From positions 744,001 through 808,000 of the forward strand of contig JADJIH010000001.1 in assembly GCA_016707115.1 (NCBI GenBank): 64,000 bases of DNA, in the 5' to 3' direction. Within the stretch, counting starts at the first letter, position 1; each line of letters opens with the position of its first letter. The stretch is from Ignavibacteriales bacterium. Its GTDB lineage: Bacteria > Bacteroidota > Ignavibacteria > Ignavibacteriales > Ignavibacteriaceae. The notes beneath the pieces were generated by a model. The model made no database searches. It saw nothing but the letters and a program-made list of their open reading frames with translations, and had not been told where the DNA came from. Both the position numbers and the translations under genes were made by a program. Below are positions 43,301 to 51,287 of this stretch, piece by piece.

Positions 43301-45819
43301 ATTGATTTATCAGCAGAATTAACAGCAATCAAATTAAAATTTAAATTTTCATTTACACCGTAATAGTAACCCGGAGATTTTATTCCGATAAAATAATCAC
43401 GCGTAAATATTTTAAAATCAGCCCAGCGAGTAACGGTTCTTCCTGTTGGATCAAAAACATTTACTGTGGCGGTTGCATCTATGCAGCCCCCGCTGTGAAT
43501 ATCAGTTGGAATTAAATATTCAATTGAGCCATTACCATTATTATCTAAAACTCCCTCCGGGAAATAACTATCTATATTAGAGTTTTTAACTGATGATTTA
43601 TTAAAACTGTAATCTGAATAGTTACTACTTGAGAAAGGTAATTGCTTAAAACTGAATTCAGATTTGAAGTTTAATCCTGATGCTTTTGCACCATAAAGAT
43701 ATTCGGCTGATAGACTAATACTCACTTTTTCAGAAGGGATATATTGTTGCTTATCGGATTTAACATTTATCCTTATTTTATCAGGAACAAATTCTTCAAC
43801 TTTAAAACCATAAGAACCAATCAACATCTCACTACCCGTATAAACTTCTGCAATGTATGCACCCGTTTGAGCAAATGTTGGAAGATTAAATTGTAAATCA
43901 AATGCACCCTGATTATCTAAATCTTTTTTATACTCTTCAAATATTTTACCTGTTGGAGTTAAAATCTTTATTAGTACAGGAATGTCTTTTACCACTTTTA
44001 TCTTATCATTCCGTATAATTCCTGAGATATTAACATTGTCTCCTGGTCGGTAAAGTTCTCTTGGGCCGTATAAAAATAATTTAAATTCTTTTTGAGGAGT
44101 TGATAAACCACCAACATCAAACCTTGATGTTCCAACTTTTGTTGAACTTAAATCAAGGAAATTGTAATCATTATCTTTTTCAACAAGAATTAGACTGGGA
44201 TAAAAACCTTTTGAGTATTTCTCATCAGCAACAAACTTTACAATTCCTTCATCATCCGTTTCACCCTCATATATGGTTTGATTATTTGATGAAATGATTT
44301 TTACTCTTGCACCTGAAACACTTTCAGTTGAATTAATTTCATTTACAAAAACAAAAATTTCGCTATCAACCATTTTAGTAATTATACCGAGATTGGATAA
44401 TGAGATTATTTTCGAATCGCTTAAATATCTTTCATCATTTGAACGGATTGTTACAACATATATTCCCTTAAATCTTTTATCTAATTTATCTTTTATGTTA
44501 AGATTGATTTTTTTTAACAGGTTATCCTTGTTTTCAATTTTAATTTTTTCCGTAAAGATTTCTTTTCCATAATCTCCAACGCTGTAATTACTATTATTAT
44601 AGTATGAATAATTGTCATAATAATCCTCTTCATAGCCATAGTCATCGTCTGAATAATCATCATAGTAATCATAGTAACGTCGGTATGAATTACGATTTAA
44701 AAAATGCAGCAGATTATTTTCAAATATTTGCGAATACTCAACTTCAATTTCATCGATATTAACAGAATGAACTTCGAGACTTTGACTTCCGCCTTTTAGC
44801 AGGTAAATGCCAGTCTTATCATTAAACTTAAGCGAAGGATTTACGTTTAATATTGAAATCTGCTGTTCAAAGTCGCTTTCCAGTTTTCCGCCATATAACC
44901 CGGGCAATCCTGCTTTTACTAATAGATCAACAGACTGATTATTATTCATTTCAAGTTCAATACGAATGTTGTTATCATTAATAAAAGTTTCATACTTTAA
45001 CTTTGGTTTGATGGATAGAAATTTGTTTACAACACTTTCATCAACTTTTTGAGTAGTGAAAATTTCGATCCATCCAGTTTCCCCATTTAATCCGGAGGTT
45101 ACATCTGTTATTACCAGTTTAGTTATTGATGGTAGTTCGGAATCAAAAACTCTATCATTTGCTAATGGTTTTTTCCCAAATATTGATGGTAAATTCTTTT
45201 TAATCTTTATTGAAAATTTTTGTTTTTTTTCTTTCTGTTTCATCTCACCAAAATTAACTGCAATTAATTCTGTCGTTTGATCGGACATAATCTTAAAATC
45301 ATTAACCGGGTTTCCATCATTTTTAACTTCTAGAAAATCTGCAAGTTTATTTGGATCAACTGCATAGTTAAATTTTATATTTGCCTGCACAGTAATCTTA
45401 TAGTCTTGATGAGCAATATTGGTCCAGAACAACTCAACTGCTTCCACTTCAAAATCAGGAGTATTAAATGCAAACTCCTCAAAGTCAGTACTTAGTTGTT
45501 TCTTAAATAAAACCTCATCATTTATTTTAGCTTTATAGTCCTGAATTGGACTTAACGGTGTCTCTGAGGAAAATATTAAAGTGTTTGGATTAGACCATTT
45601 AAATTTCCCATTCAGATTTGGTGTGAATGTTATGAATTTTGTGTCCACCCATTTATCTATTTGATCTGCAGGTGCTAAATCGTGTGAGAACACAATTGTA
45701 AAATTAGTTAGCTGCTCAATTTTACCTTGCGGTGAAAAAGAGGTAACTGTAACGGTGTCTGAAGAACAATTCCAAAAAATTATTGAAACAAACAGAGTAA
45801 AAAATATTGTAACCTTCAT
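40372..45819 (-). CDS. Bacterial alpha-2-macroglobulin (thioester-containing, YfhM type)
   Basis: 1815 residues. Signal peptide with a possible lipobox (FWNC, Cys18), so probably a periplasmic or outer-membrane lipoprotein. MG-type beta domains run to about residue 1250; GPRELYRPGDNVNISG and DVFDPTGRTVTRW-like stretches are typical. The thioester site is GYPHGCIEQTV, Cys1352-Ile-Glu-Gln1355, in a helical toroid domain, followed by a receptor-like domain. It is thought to trap proteases by covalent capture. A Tyr/Asp/Asn-rich stretch at about residues 376-415 is an unusual insert. Paired with pbpC downstream. Confidence 0.93.
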   Translation of the reverse strand: MKVTIFFTLFVSIIFWNCSSDTVTVTSFSPQGKIEQLTNFTIVFSHDLAPADQIDKWVDTKFITFTPNLNGKFKWSNPNTLIFSSETPLSPIQDYKAKINDEVLFKKQLSTDFEEFAFNTPDFEVEAVELFWTNIAHQDYKITVQANIKFNYAVDPNKLADFLEVKNDGNPVNDFKIMSDQTTELIAVNFGEMKQKEKKQKFSIKIKKNLPSIFGKKPLANDRVFDSELPSITKLVITDVTSGLNGETGWIEIFTTQKVDESVVNKFLSIKPKLKYETFINDNNIRIELEMNNNQSVDLLVKAGLPGLYGGKLESDFEQQISILNVNPSLKFNDKTGIYLLKGGSQSLEVHSVNIDEIEVEYSQIFENNLLHFLNRNSYRRYYDYYDDYSDDDYGYEEDYYDNYSYYNNSNYSVGDYGKEIFTEKIKIENKDNLLKKINLNIKDKLDKRFKGIYVVTIRSNDERYLSDSKIISLSNLGIITKMVDSEIFVFVNEINSTESVSGARVKIISSNNQTIYEGETDDEGIVKFVADEKYSKGFYPSLILVEKDNDYNFLDLSSTKVGTSRFDVGGLSTPQKEFKLFLYGPRELYRPGDNVNISGIIRNDKIKVVKDIPVLIKILTPTGKIFEEYKKDLDNQGAFDLQFNLPTFAQTGAYIAEVYTGSEMLIGSYGFKVEEFVPDKIRINVKSDKQQYIPSEKVSISLSAEYLYGAKASGLNFKSEFSFKQLPFSSSNYSDYSFNKSSVKNSNIDSYFPEGVLDNNGNGSIEYLIPTDIHSGGCIDATATVNVFDPTGRTVTRWADFKIFTRDYFIGIKSPGYYYGVNENLNFNLIAVNSADKSIPKFNATAKLVRLEWQTVLKKDNSDRYFYASEEKPFDEWEKNIVIDGKTPLKFKVNRSGKYELRISKTGDEDYQKQEFYAYGWSSSTSTSFKVDREGRISIVTDKKEYQPGETAKILFACPFSGKMLVTIERNNVLHHEYIEVKNKSAELSIKLTDDYMPNVYVTATLFKKHTPEQESPFFVGHGFSSIRVVKKENKLSVNISAPEKIKPNTTQTITIKTTPSNNIQVTLAAVDEGILQITNYESPNPFNFMYAKRPLEVNSYDLYELLLPEFKKNSSTGGDGGEDESKKRTNPIIVKRFKLLSFWSGIKKANGDGIIKIPVNIPQFNGSVRLMAVAYSNSSFGSAEKTMLVADEIIIEPQIPRTLSQNDKLISPVTIINTTDKEKQVKLTMKLDGPLKSTSQSEKTIKIKPKSSEIVVFNIEASSQVGVGKISFIVTGQANAKEEIEIAIRPISPLVVETGSGTIKANEELKILIPKNFLSNTQSTTLTISKFPAIKYAKQLKQLIGYPHGCIEQTVSKLFPQLYFEDLAKLVAPEFYKTTNPVYYVKEGIKKIESMQLHNGSIAYWQGGDYSNWWGSIYAAHFLLEAQKAKYNVSENTLDRLLDYISQQAKEPSTYNSVIYSSNGSRTIVNIAHKEILYSLYVLALAKKTDLSTMNYYKARLNLLSEDSKYFLAGAYALHGRWNSYYEIIPKSYEPVHPERLTGGSFDSDIRANALMLNVLLDLEPANKQIPIIIKYLTKNLDDAYSTQDQSFTFLALGKAAKNVSGNNLKVDVIVDGKSIANYDDKDLTIKDNRLNAKEIVVKAKGKGQVYYFWNSEGIKLNEKVKEEDSNLRVRREFYNYKTKALITNNNFTQGDLVICKISLYGMERNADNIVITDMVPAGFEIENPRLNAKAEVDWKTDSPLNINYMDIRDDRLLLFTNVTQSKKKEFYYLLRAVNQGSFQLPVIGAEAMYDREYHSFNGSGVININARK

Positions 45820-46119
45820 ATGAGCCCCAAATGAAAGAAGTGATATTAAATAGTGATTTTGGATTAAAGTAAATGATCGAATCGAAATAATAATTTGATA
45901 TCGAATTGAACTTTGAAGAGGTAGAATATAAATCCATTTTATTAAAATATTTCTCTAACAGAACTTAAATAATAAAACAATTCTAATCAATTAAGATCTT
46001 TAACTAGGTGAACTAAATTTTTTAGAAATTAAAAACTGAAAAGCAAATTCTTAAGCATGTAATCATCTAAAAGTTTCTATTCAATTTATCAAAATAACTT
46101 GATGAAGGAAAATAAAATC
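45820..46119. other. Gene-free AT-rich gap upstream of the alpha-2-macroglobulin gene
   Basis: Exactly 300 bp between two minus-strand genes. It presumably holds the promoter of the alpha-2-macroglobulin/pbpC operon and the 3' untranslated end of the biotin-carrier gene. No convincing hairpin, repeat or coding frame is seen; a 71-residue minus frame overlapping the macroglobulin start has no recognisable features. Confidence 0.4.
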
Positions 46120-46431
46120 CTATTCCAGAACGACAAGAAGCTCATTCTTTTTTACAAGTATCCCTTCTTTGGGAACAACTCGGATAATTCCGCCAACAGG
46201 TGCATTAACAATGTTTTGCATCTTCATTGCTTCCAGAATTAATAGTCTGTCACCCGCTTTTACTTTATCGCCAACTTTAACAAATACTTTCTGAATCAAT
46301 CCGGGAATGAAAGCATTAACTATTTTATGATCAACAGGTTTATAAGTTTTTCTGCTTAAATACTTCTTCGTTAATCCAGTTTCATAAACTGAATCATCAA
46401 TCACCAATGTTTTTGTATTATAATTATTCAT
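46120..46431 (-). CDS. Biotin carboxyl carrier protein of an acyl-CoA carboxylase/decarboxylase
   Basis: 103 residues. The last 70 form a biotinyl domain (IPGLIQKVFVKVGDKVKAGDRLLILEAMKMQNIVNAPVGGII) with the biotinylation lysine K70 in EAMKM. The short N-terminal arm (MNNYNTKTLVIDDSVYETGLT) is like that of small carriers associated with methylmalonyl-CoA decarboxylase or propionyl-CoA carboxylase. It follows the carboxyltransferase gene by 2 bp. No biotin carboxylase subunit gene is in the window, so it may be elsewhere or the complex may be a decarboxylase. Confidence 0.9.
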   Translation of the reverse strand: MNNYNTKTLVIDDSVYETGLTKKYLSRKTYKPVDHKIVNAFIPGLIQKVFVKVGDKVKAGDRLLILEAMKMQNIVNAPVGGIIRVVPKEGILVKKNELLVVLE

Positions 46432-46433
46432 AT

Positions 46434-47978
46434 TTAAAAAGGTGGAATTCCATGTTTTCTAAATGCTCTAACTTCAGATTTATTTTCAGAAACTGTTATA
46501 GCGTGAATTAAAAATTCTCTGGTCTCAGATGGATTAATAATGGAATCAACATGACCATTTGCCGCTGCAATATAGGGATTAGCAAACTTTTCTGTGTATT
46601 CTAAAACTTTCTGCTTTCTCATTTCATCCGGATCGTCTGCACCTGCAATTTCTGCTTTAAAAATTATATTCGCAGCACCTTCTGGTCCCATTACAGCAAT
46701 TTCAGCAGACGGCCAAGCGAAAACAAAATCAGCTCCTAAATGTCTTGAACACATTGCAATATATCCGCCACCATAAGCCTTACGCAATATTACTGTAATT
46801 TTGGGAACTGTAGCCTCACTATAAGCATAAAGTATTTTTGCACCATGTCTAATTACGCCAGCATGTTCCTGATCGATTCCTGGTAAATATCCTGGTAAAT
46901 CTACAAGTGTAACTAAAGGGATATTAAAGGCATCACAATATCTGATAAATCTTGCAGCCTTATCAGATGAGTCAACATCAAGAACACCAGCAAGAACAAG
47001 CGGCTGATTACCGACTATACCTATCGTTTCTCCATTAAGTCTTGCAAATCCAATCACAATGTTTGCAGCCCAGCTTTTTTGTATTTCAAAAAAGTCTGAA
47101 TCATCACAAATTGATTTTATAACATCACGAATGTCATAGGGTTTTTTTGGATCAAGTGGAATAATATTTTCTACATTATAATTTGATTTTGGTGGTCTTG
47201 GAGGTAATGGATCTGCTTTCTTTTTATTATTCCACGGAATAAATGAAACTAATTTTTTAATCTGTTGAAAACACTCCTGTTCGCTTTCTGCAAAAAAGTG
47301 TGCGTTACCTGTAATCTCAGTATGTACTCTTGCTCCGCCTAAATCTTCCATCGATATTTCTTCACCAAGTACCGTTTTTATTACTTCAGGGCCAGTAATA
47401 AACATCTTTGAAATTTTATCAACAACAAAAACAAAATCTGTTAATGCAGGCGAATAAACTGCGCCCCCCGCACAGGGACCTAGTATTACAGAAATTTGCG
47501 GAATAACACCTGAAGCCATTGTGTTACGATAAAATATTTCTCCATATCCAGCTAAAGAATTTACTCCTTCTTGAATACGTGCACCTCCTGAATCATTTAT
47601 GCCAATTAATGGAATACCCATTTTAATTGAGTGATCCATAATTTTTGTAATTTTTCTTGCGTGCATCAATCCTAATGATCCGCCGGCAACTGTAAAATCC
47701 TGAGCAAATATTCCAATTGGATGCCCTGCAATTGAACCAGTACCTGTAATTACTCCATCCGCTGGAAGTTTCTTTTTATCCATATCAAAGTCAGCACATT
47801 TATGCTCAACAAATAAATCGTATTCGTGAAATGAATCCCGATCTAATAAAGTTGTTATTCTCTCCCGGGCAGGCATTTTGCCCATAGCAACTTGTTTTTC
47901 AATTGCTTTTGTTCCGCCGCCTGTTTGTGCTTTTTCTATTCGCTTAAATAAATCTAAGAGCTTTTGTTTTAAAGACAT
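46434..47978 (-). CDS. Acyl-CoA carboxylase, carboxyltransferase subunit (propionyl/methylmalonyl-CoA type)
   Basis: 514 residues, crotonase-like carboxyltransferase with two halves. Seen: GKMPARERITTLLD, the oxyanion loop GGSLGLMHARKI, NDSGGARIQEGVNSLAGYGEIF, ILGPCAGGAVYSPAL and the second-half VDLPGYLPGIDQEHAGVIRHGAKILYAY with RKAYGGGYIAMCSRHLGADF. This is the PccB/MmdA family, which moves carboxybiotin carboxyl groups to or from propionyl-CoA. Located directly upstream of the biotin carrier gene. It could serve propionate metabolism or a decarboxylase; the membrane Na+-pump subunit is not seen. Confidence 0.92.
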   Translation of the reverse strand: MSLKQKLLDLFKRIEKAQTGGGTKAIEKQVAMGKMPARERITTLLDRDSFHEYDLFVEHKCADFDMDKKKLPADGVITGTGSIAGHPIGIFAQDFTVAGGSLGLMHARKITKIMDHSIKMGIPLIGINDSGGARIQEGVNSLAGYGEIFYRNTMASGVIPQISVILGPCAGGAVYSPALTDFVFVVDKISKMFITGPEVIKTVLGEEISMEDLGGARVHTEITGNAHFFAESEQECFQQIKKLVSFIPWNNKKKADPLPPRPPKSNYNVENIIPLDPKKPYDIRDVIKSICDDSDFFEIQKSWAANIVIGFARLNGETIGIVGNQPLVLAGVLDVDSSDKAARFIRYCDAFNIPLVTLVDLPGYLPGIDQEHAGVIRHGAKILYAYSEATVPKITVILRKAYGGGYIAMCSRHLGADFVFAWPSAEIAVMGPEGAANIIFKAEIAGADDPDEMRKQKVLEYTEKFANPYIAAANGHVDSIINPSETREFLIHAITVSENKSEVRAFRKHGIPPF

Positions 47979-48239
47979 TTTTTATCCAGTATTATGTAAA
48001 ATAAAAATATTTTTGATTCTAAATGTTGCAATTAACTATTTGCAATATTCAAATACTTCAAATAGTTAAATTTTAATAGCAAAAATAAAGTAATAGAAGC
48101 ATACTAACTATATTTAATGTGCCTGTTAGTATTATGTATTTAGCAAATAATTTTTCAGGAGGTTTATTTCAGAAAGTATCTGAAATATAAAAGGAGAAAA
48201 TATTAAACAACTGATTATCGAAACAAAAATATCTCTAGC

Positions 48240-48596
48240 TTATTTTTGTTTTGGTTTCCATAAGTGCTTATCCAGTCTTACGCAGCCTTTTTCATCAAAC
48301 TCAATTCCTTCATTTCTTAATAATTCTTCCATAAGATTTGGATCGCCAAAATGGATTTTGCCCGTCAGTGCTCCAAATCTATTTACGACTCTATGTGCAG
48401 GGATATCTGGTCTGCAACCATTTAATGCCCATCCAACTGTTCTTGCTGATGAACGAATGCCGCAGGCTTCTGCGATATCTCCATAAGTAGAAACTTTTCC
48501 AAATGGAATTTTTTTCGTGACTTTATATACTTTGTTAAAGAAATCTATTTTTGCTTTAGATTTTTTTTCTTCAGTCCTAATAATCTTTTTTTTCAT
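48240..48596 (-). CDS. Alkyltransferase-like (ATL) DNA-damage protein, MGMT family without the active cysteine
   Basis: 118 residues corresponding to the C-terminal domain of O6-alkylguanine-DNA alkyltransferase: VTKKIPFGKVSTYGDIAEACGIRSSARTVGWALNGC is the HTH part with the Arg finger (SARTVG). The active-site motif PCHRV reads IPAHRVVN, so the nucleophile Cys is Ala67. Alkyltransferase-like proteins of this kind bind O6-alkylguanine but cannot repair it, and instead hand the lesion to nucleotide excision repair (known from yeast Atl1 and Thermus ATL). Divergent from the GDPD-like gene 84 bp away. Not an active alkyltransferase by sequence. Confidence 0.9.
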   Translation of the reverse strand: MKKKIIRTEEKKSKAKIDFFNKVYKVTKKIPFGKVSTYGDIAEACGIRSSARTVGWALNGCRPDIPAHRVVNRFGALTGKIHFGDPNLMEELLRNEGIEFDEKGCVRLDKHLWKPKQK

Positions 48597-48680
48597 GATC
48601 TTTTATCTTTTTACTTTTTTCGGTTATCTTGTTTAGTAAAGAAAATTCATCCATTAGAAAAATCAGAATTAACTTTGATT

Positions 48681-49691
48681 ATGACAAGTTTAAAGAGAAG
48701 ATTAATCGTTTACAAAGTTTGGTTAAGAGAATTATTTCGTTTTTGTCCAATCAGTAAATTAAAAGTTGATAAGGATAATTTATTTCTCATTTGCGGTCAT
48801 CGTGGTTCTCCAGTAAATGAACCCGAAAACACAATCCAATCATTTGAAAGAGCAATGCGTGAGGGAGTTAATTCTCTGGAAACTGATTTATGTGTAACCA
48901 AAGATAAAGAGGTAATTCTTTGGCACGATTGGAATCCTAATGAACTCGTTGCGTTGATTCGAGAAAATGGAATTGAACCTGATGTTGCGTACAAGCCCGA
49001 TTTCCCTACTCCGTTTAGTGGGTTTAGAAATAAAACAAGTGAACTAACATTATCAGAGATAAGACAACACTTTAATTATGTTAAGAAAGGTGAATCTAAA
49101 TCAGTAAATGCTCACATTCCAACATTCAGGGAGTTTATAAATTGGATAAAAGATAAAAATCAAATCAAATATGTTTTTCTTGATATTAAAGTTCCAAGAG
49201 ATGAGAAGGAATTAATACTTATTATTCTTGATCAACTTGTCGAGCTAATAAAAGAGTTTAATCCTTCTGCAAAATTTATTATCGAAACATTCTACACTGA
49301 AGTCTTGGAAATAGCAAAGAAAAAATATTCTGATCTAAATTATAGTTTAGATGTTGAGATTCCGCCTGGATTTATTTTTCTTCCAAGAATTCATAGCACA
49401 ATTAAAACGGCTCTAAAGCATAAAAATAATATTGCGATTATCATGCGGCCAAGACAAATAACTATTGCAAACTGGATGACTTTTAGAAGAGTGATATGGT
49501 ATGATGTAAGAAGAAGATTACGGTTAAACAAAAAATTAGATTCCCCCAAAATCGATTTTCTAATTGGTTGCACTATAAATGATAAACGTGAAATGGAATG
49601 CTTAATTAAGAGCGGAATAAATGGCATGCAAACTGATTATCCGAGAAGATTAACCAACGTTGCTAAAATGTACAATTTAAAAAGAGAATAA
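48681..49691 (+). CDS. Glycerophosphodiester phosphodiesterase-family protein
   Basis: 336 residues from the ATG at 48681 (a TTG six bases upstream is in frame but less likely). GDPD signature: ICGHRGSPVNEPENTIQSFERAMREGVNSLETDLCVTKDKEVILWHDWNP, giving the catalytic His/Arg, the metal Glu and Asp and the second His; downstream are VFLDIKVPRDE, KFIIETFY and MQTDYPRRL. The family hydrolyses glycerophosphodiesters to glycerol 3-phosphate and alcohol. There is no signal peptide and the first 30 residues are basic, so it is likely cytoplasmic. The core is a little divergent and substrate is uncertain. Confidence 0.8.
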   Translation: MTSLKRRLIVYKVWLRELFRFCPISKLKVDKDNLFLICGHRGSPVNEPENTIQSFERAMREGVNSLETDLCVTKDKEVILWHDWNPNELVALIRENGIEPDVAYKPDFPTPFSGFRNKTSELTLSEIRQHFNYVKKGESKSVNAHIPTFREFINWIKDKNQIKYVFLDIKVPRDEKELILIILDQLVELIKEFNPSAKFIIETFYTEVLEIAKKKYSDLNYSLDVEIPPGFIFLPRIHSTIKTALKHKNNIAIIMRPRQITIANWMTFRRVIWYDVRRRLRLNKKLDSPKIDFLIGCTINDKREMECLIKSGINGMQTDYPRRLTNVAKMYNLKRE

Positions 49692-49736
49692 GATCTTTTT
49701 TTTGCAATTGATCAAATAAACATTCAATAACAAATA

Positions 49737-51257
49737 TTAAATTCTTATTAATATTTTTGTTTTACGATTTTCAATCATATTTGAAACACTTTTCCACCGG
49801 TAATCTAAACTATCTTTTGTTAATAATACAAACCACTCATTCCATTCAATTAAAACATCAATTTTTTCATCATTAATATATTGGTATAAATTATTAGACT
49901 TGATAGCTTTTAATGCTTGGAAATTAACTTTACCATCGAGGTTAATAATATTGTCGAAAAAGAAACCTGATATACCACTTTGCGCCATTCCAATTTTTTT
50001 ATACATGTGTAGATGATTTTGAATATAAATTGGTCTTACGGCTAATCCTGTAACATTTTTTGGGATATGGAAATAATAAAAAATGTTTATAAAAAAAAAG
50101 ATGATAATTATACTTTGTAAAGTAAAATTTATCAACTTCGATTTTTTTTCAAAATATTCAAAAATTAAAACGATAAAAAATGGTAATGTAATAACAGAAG
50201 GAATCGAAATATATCGGAAATAAAAATATGGCTGAGAGGCAAAAATCAAATAGATAACTAAAATTAAACTAATGCTTATAATCCAATATTTAAGAACTTC
50301 ATTATTCCAATATTTTAGAAGTAATTGTCTCTTGTATTTAATTATTATTGTTATCACAACTATGGCGATTGGATAAAATAAAATGGTTTTTGTTAATCCT
50401 GTATGATAAAATGGAACGAAATTACTAAGTAGTGAAAATATAAATTGATCAATTCTATAACTAAATTCACTTGTACTTATTCCTGACTGGATTACTGCGG
50501 AAGTTGGTATAAAACTATTTTGAATAGAAAAAACATAATAAAACCAAGGAGTTAAAACAAAAGTTAAAGAAATAGAAATAACTATTAAATCATTAAAAGA
50601 AATTTTTTTATTATACATTAAAAGTAAAATTAGCGTAACAGCAATGATTATAAAATCCAGCCTTGCTAGTGCAGTAACCCCCAACAGAAAACCAAATAAG
50701 ATATTGTTGCTTAAAGATGGTTTTGATTCAAGAAGTTTAAATGTTTTGTATATACATAAACCTAAAAGAACAAGATAAAGACCTGTTTCAAGTCCATTAA
50801 AAAAATTGAGAAATAATTTGAAGTTGTACAAAACCACAAGAATAGATATGAAAAACAGTTTGTTTTTTGAAGCTAAAGGAGATAGTAATAATGAAAGCTT
50901 AAATAAAATGAATACAAATAATATTTGAATCAATCCTGAAAAGAGAATAACTAATCTTAAAAAAGTATTTTTGTCTCCATTAAAAATCTTATTAATAAAA
51001 GCTAAACCTGATGTGAGAAATACAAACAGTGGTTGTATTCCTGTTGTTGGTTGACTAAAATTATATACCACCCCATCTCCATTGCCAATGTTCCAGGCGA
51101 CTTTTAAAGCGTAGAAGCCATCTTCTGTAATTGGTCTCTCAGCTAAGTACGGAAAATAGTTTGTATTGATACTTTCTTTTGGAAATTCATCCAGCGAAAA
51201 GAATGCAAGAATTAAAACATAAACAGAAAAAACAATTATTAATAAATGTTTCATCAA
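49737..51257 (-). CDS. Multi-pass membrane protein, possible GT-C glycosyltransferase
   Basis: 506 residues, about 11 hydrophobic helices separated by short loops. After the first helix the loop ERPITEDGFYALKVAWNIGNGDGVVYNFSQPTTGIQPLFVFL has an acidic pair (ED) in the position typical of GT-C enzymes (PMT/ArnT/GT39-like), and a soluble C-terminal tail begins near residue 400. Such proteins transfer sugars from polyprenyl phosphate on the outer face of the inner membrane. No closer family is recognised. It is 30 bp downstream of prfB on the same strand, and the operon below is housekeeping, so linkage to a glycan is not visible. Confidence 0.55.
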   Translation of the reverse strand: MMKHLLIIVFSVYVLILAFFSLDEFPKESINTNYFPYLAERPITEDGFYALKVAWNIGNGDGVVYNFSQPTTGIQPLFVFLTSGLAFINKIFNGDKNTFLRLVILFSGLIQILFVFILFKLSLLLSPLASKNKLFFISILVVLYNFKLFLNFFNGLETGLYLVLLGLCIYKTFKLLESKPSLSNNILFGFLLGVTALARLDFIIIAVTLILLLMYNKKISFNDLIVISISLTFVLTPWFYYVFSIQNSFIPTSAVIQSGISTSEFSYRIDQFIFSLLSNFVPFYHTGLTKTILFYPIAIVVITIIIKYKRQLLLKYWNNEVLKYWIISISLILVIYLIFASQPYFYFRYISIPSVITLPFFIVLIFEYFEKKSKLINFTLQSIIIIFFFINIFYYFHIPKNVTGLAVRPIYIQNHLHMYKKIGMAQSGISGFFFDNIINLDGKVNFQALKAIKSNNLYQYINDEKIDVLIEWNEWFVLLTKDSLDYRWKSVSNMIENRKTKILIRI

Positions 51258-51287
51258 TCAATATCATTAAATGATTTCACGATTTGA

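Noticed and set aside
45722..45937. 71-residue minus-strand frame overlapping the alpha-2-macroglobulin start
   Set aside because: It overlaps the signal-peptide coding region of a clear gene, is compositionally biased and has no recognisable feature.
48240..48596. Active O6-methylguanine methyltransferase
   Set aside because: The nucleophile cysteine is replaced by alanine (PAHRV), so only an ATL role is supported.
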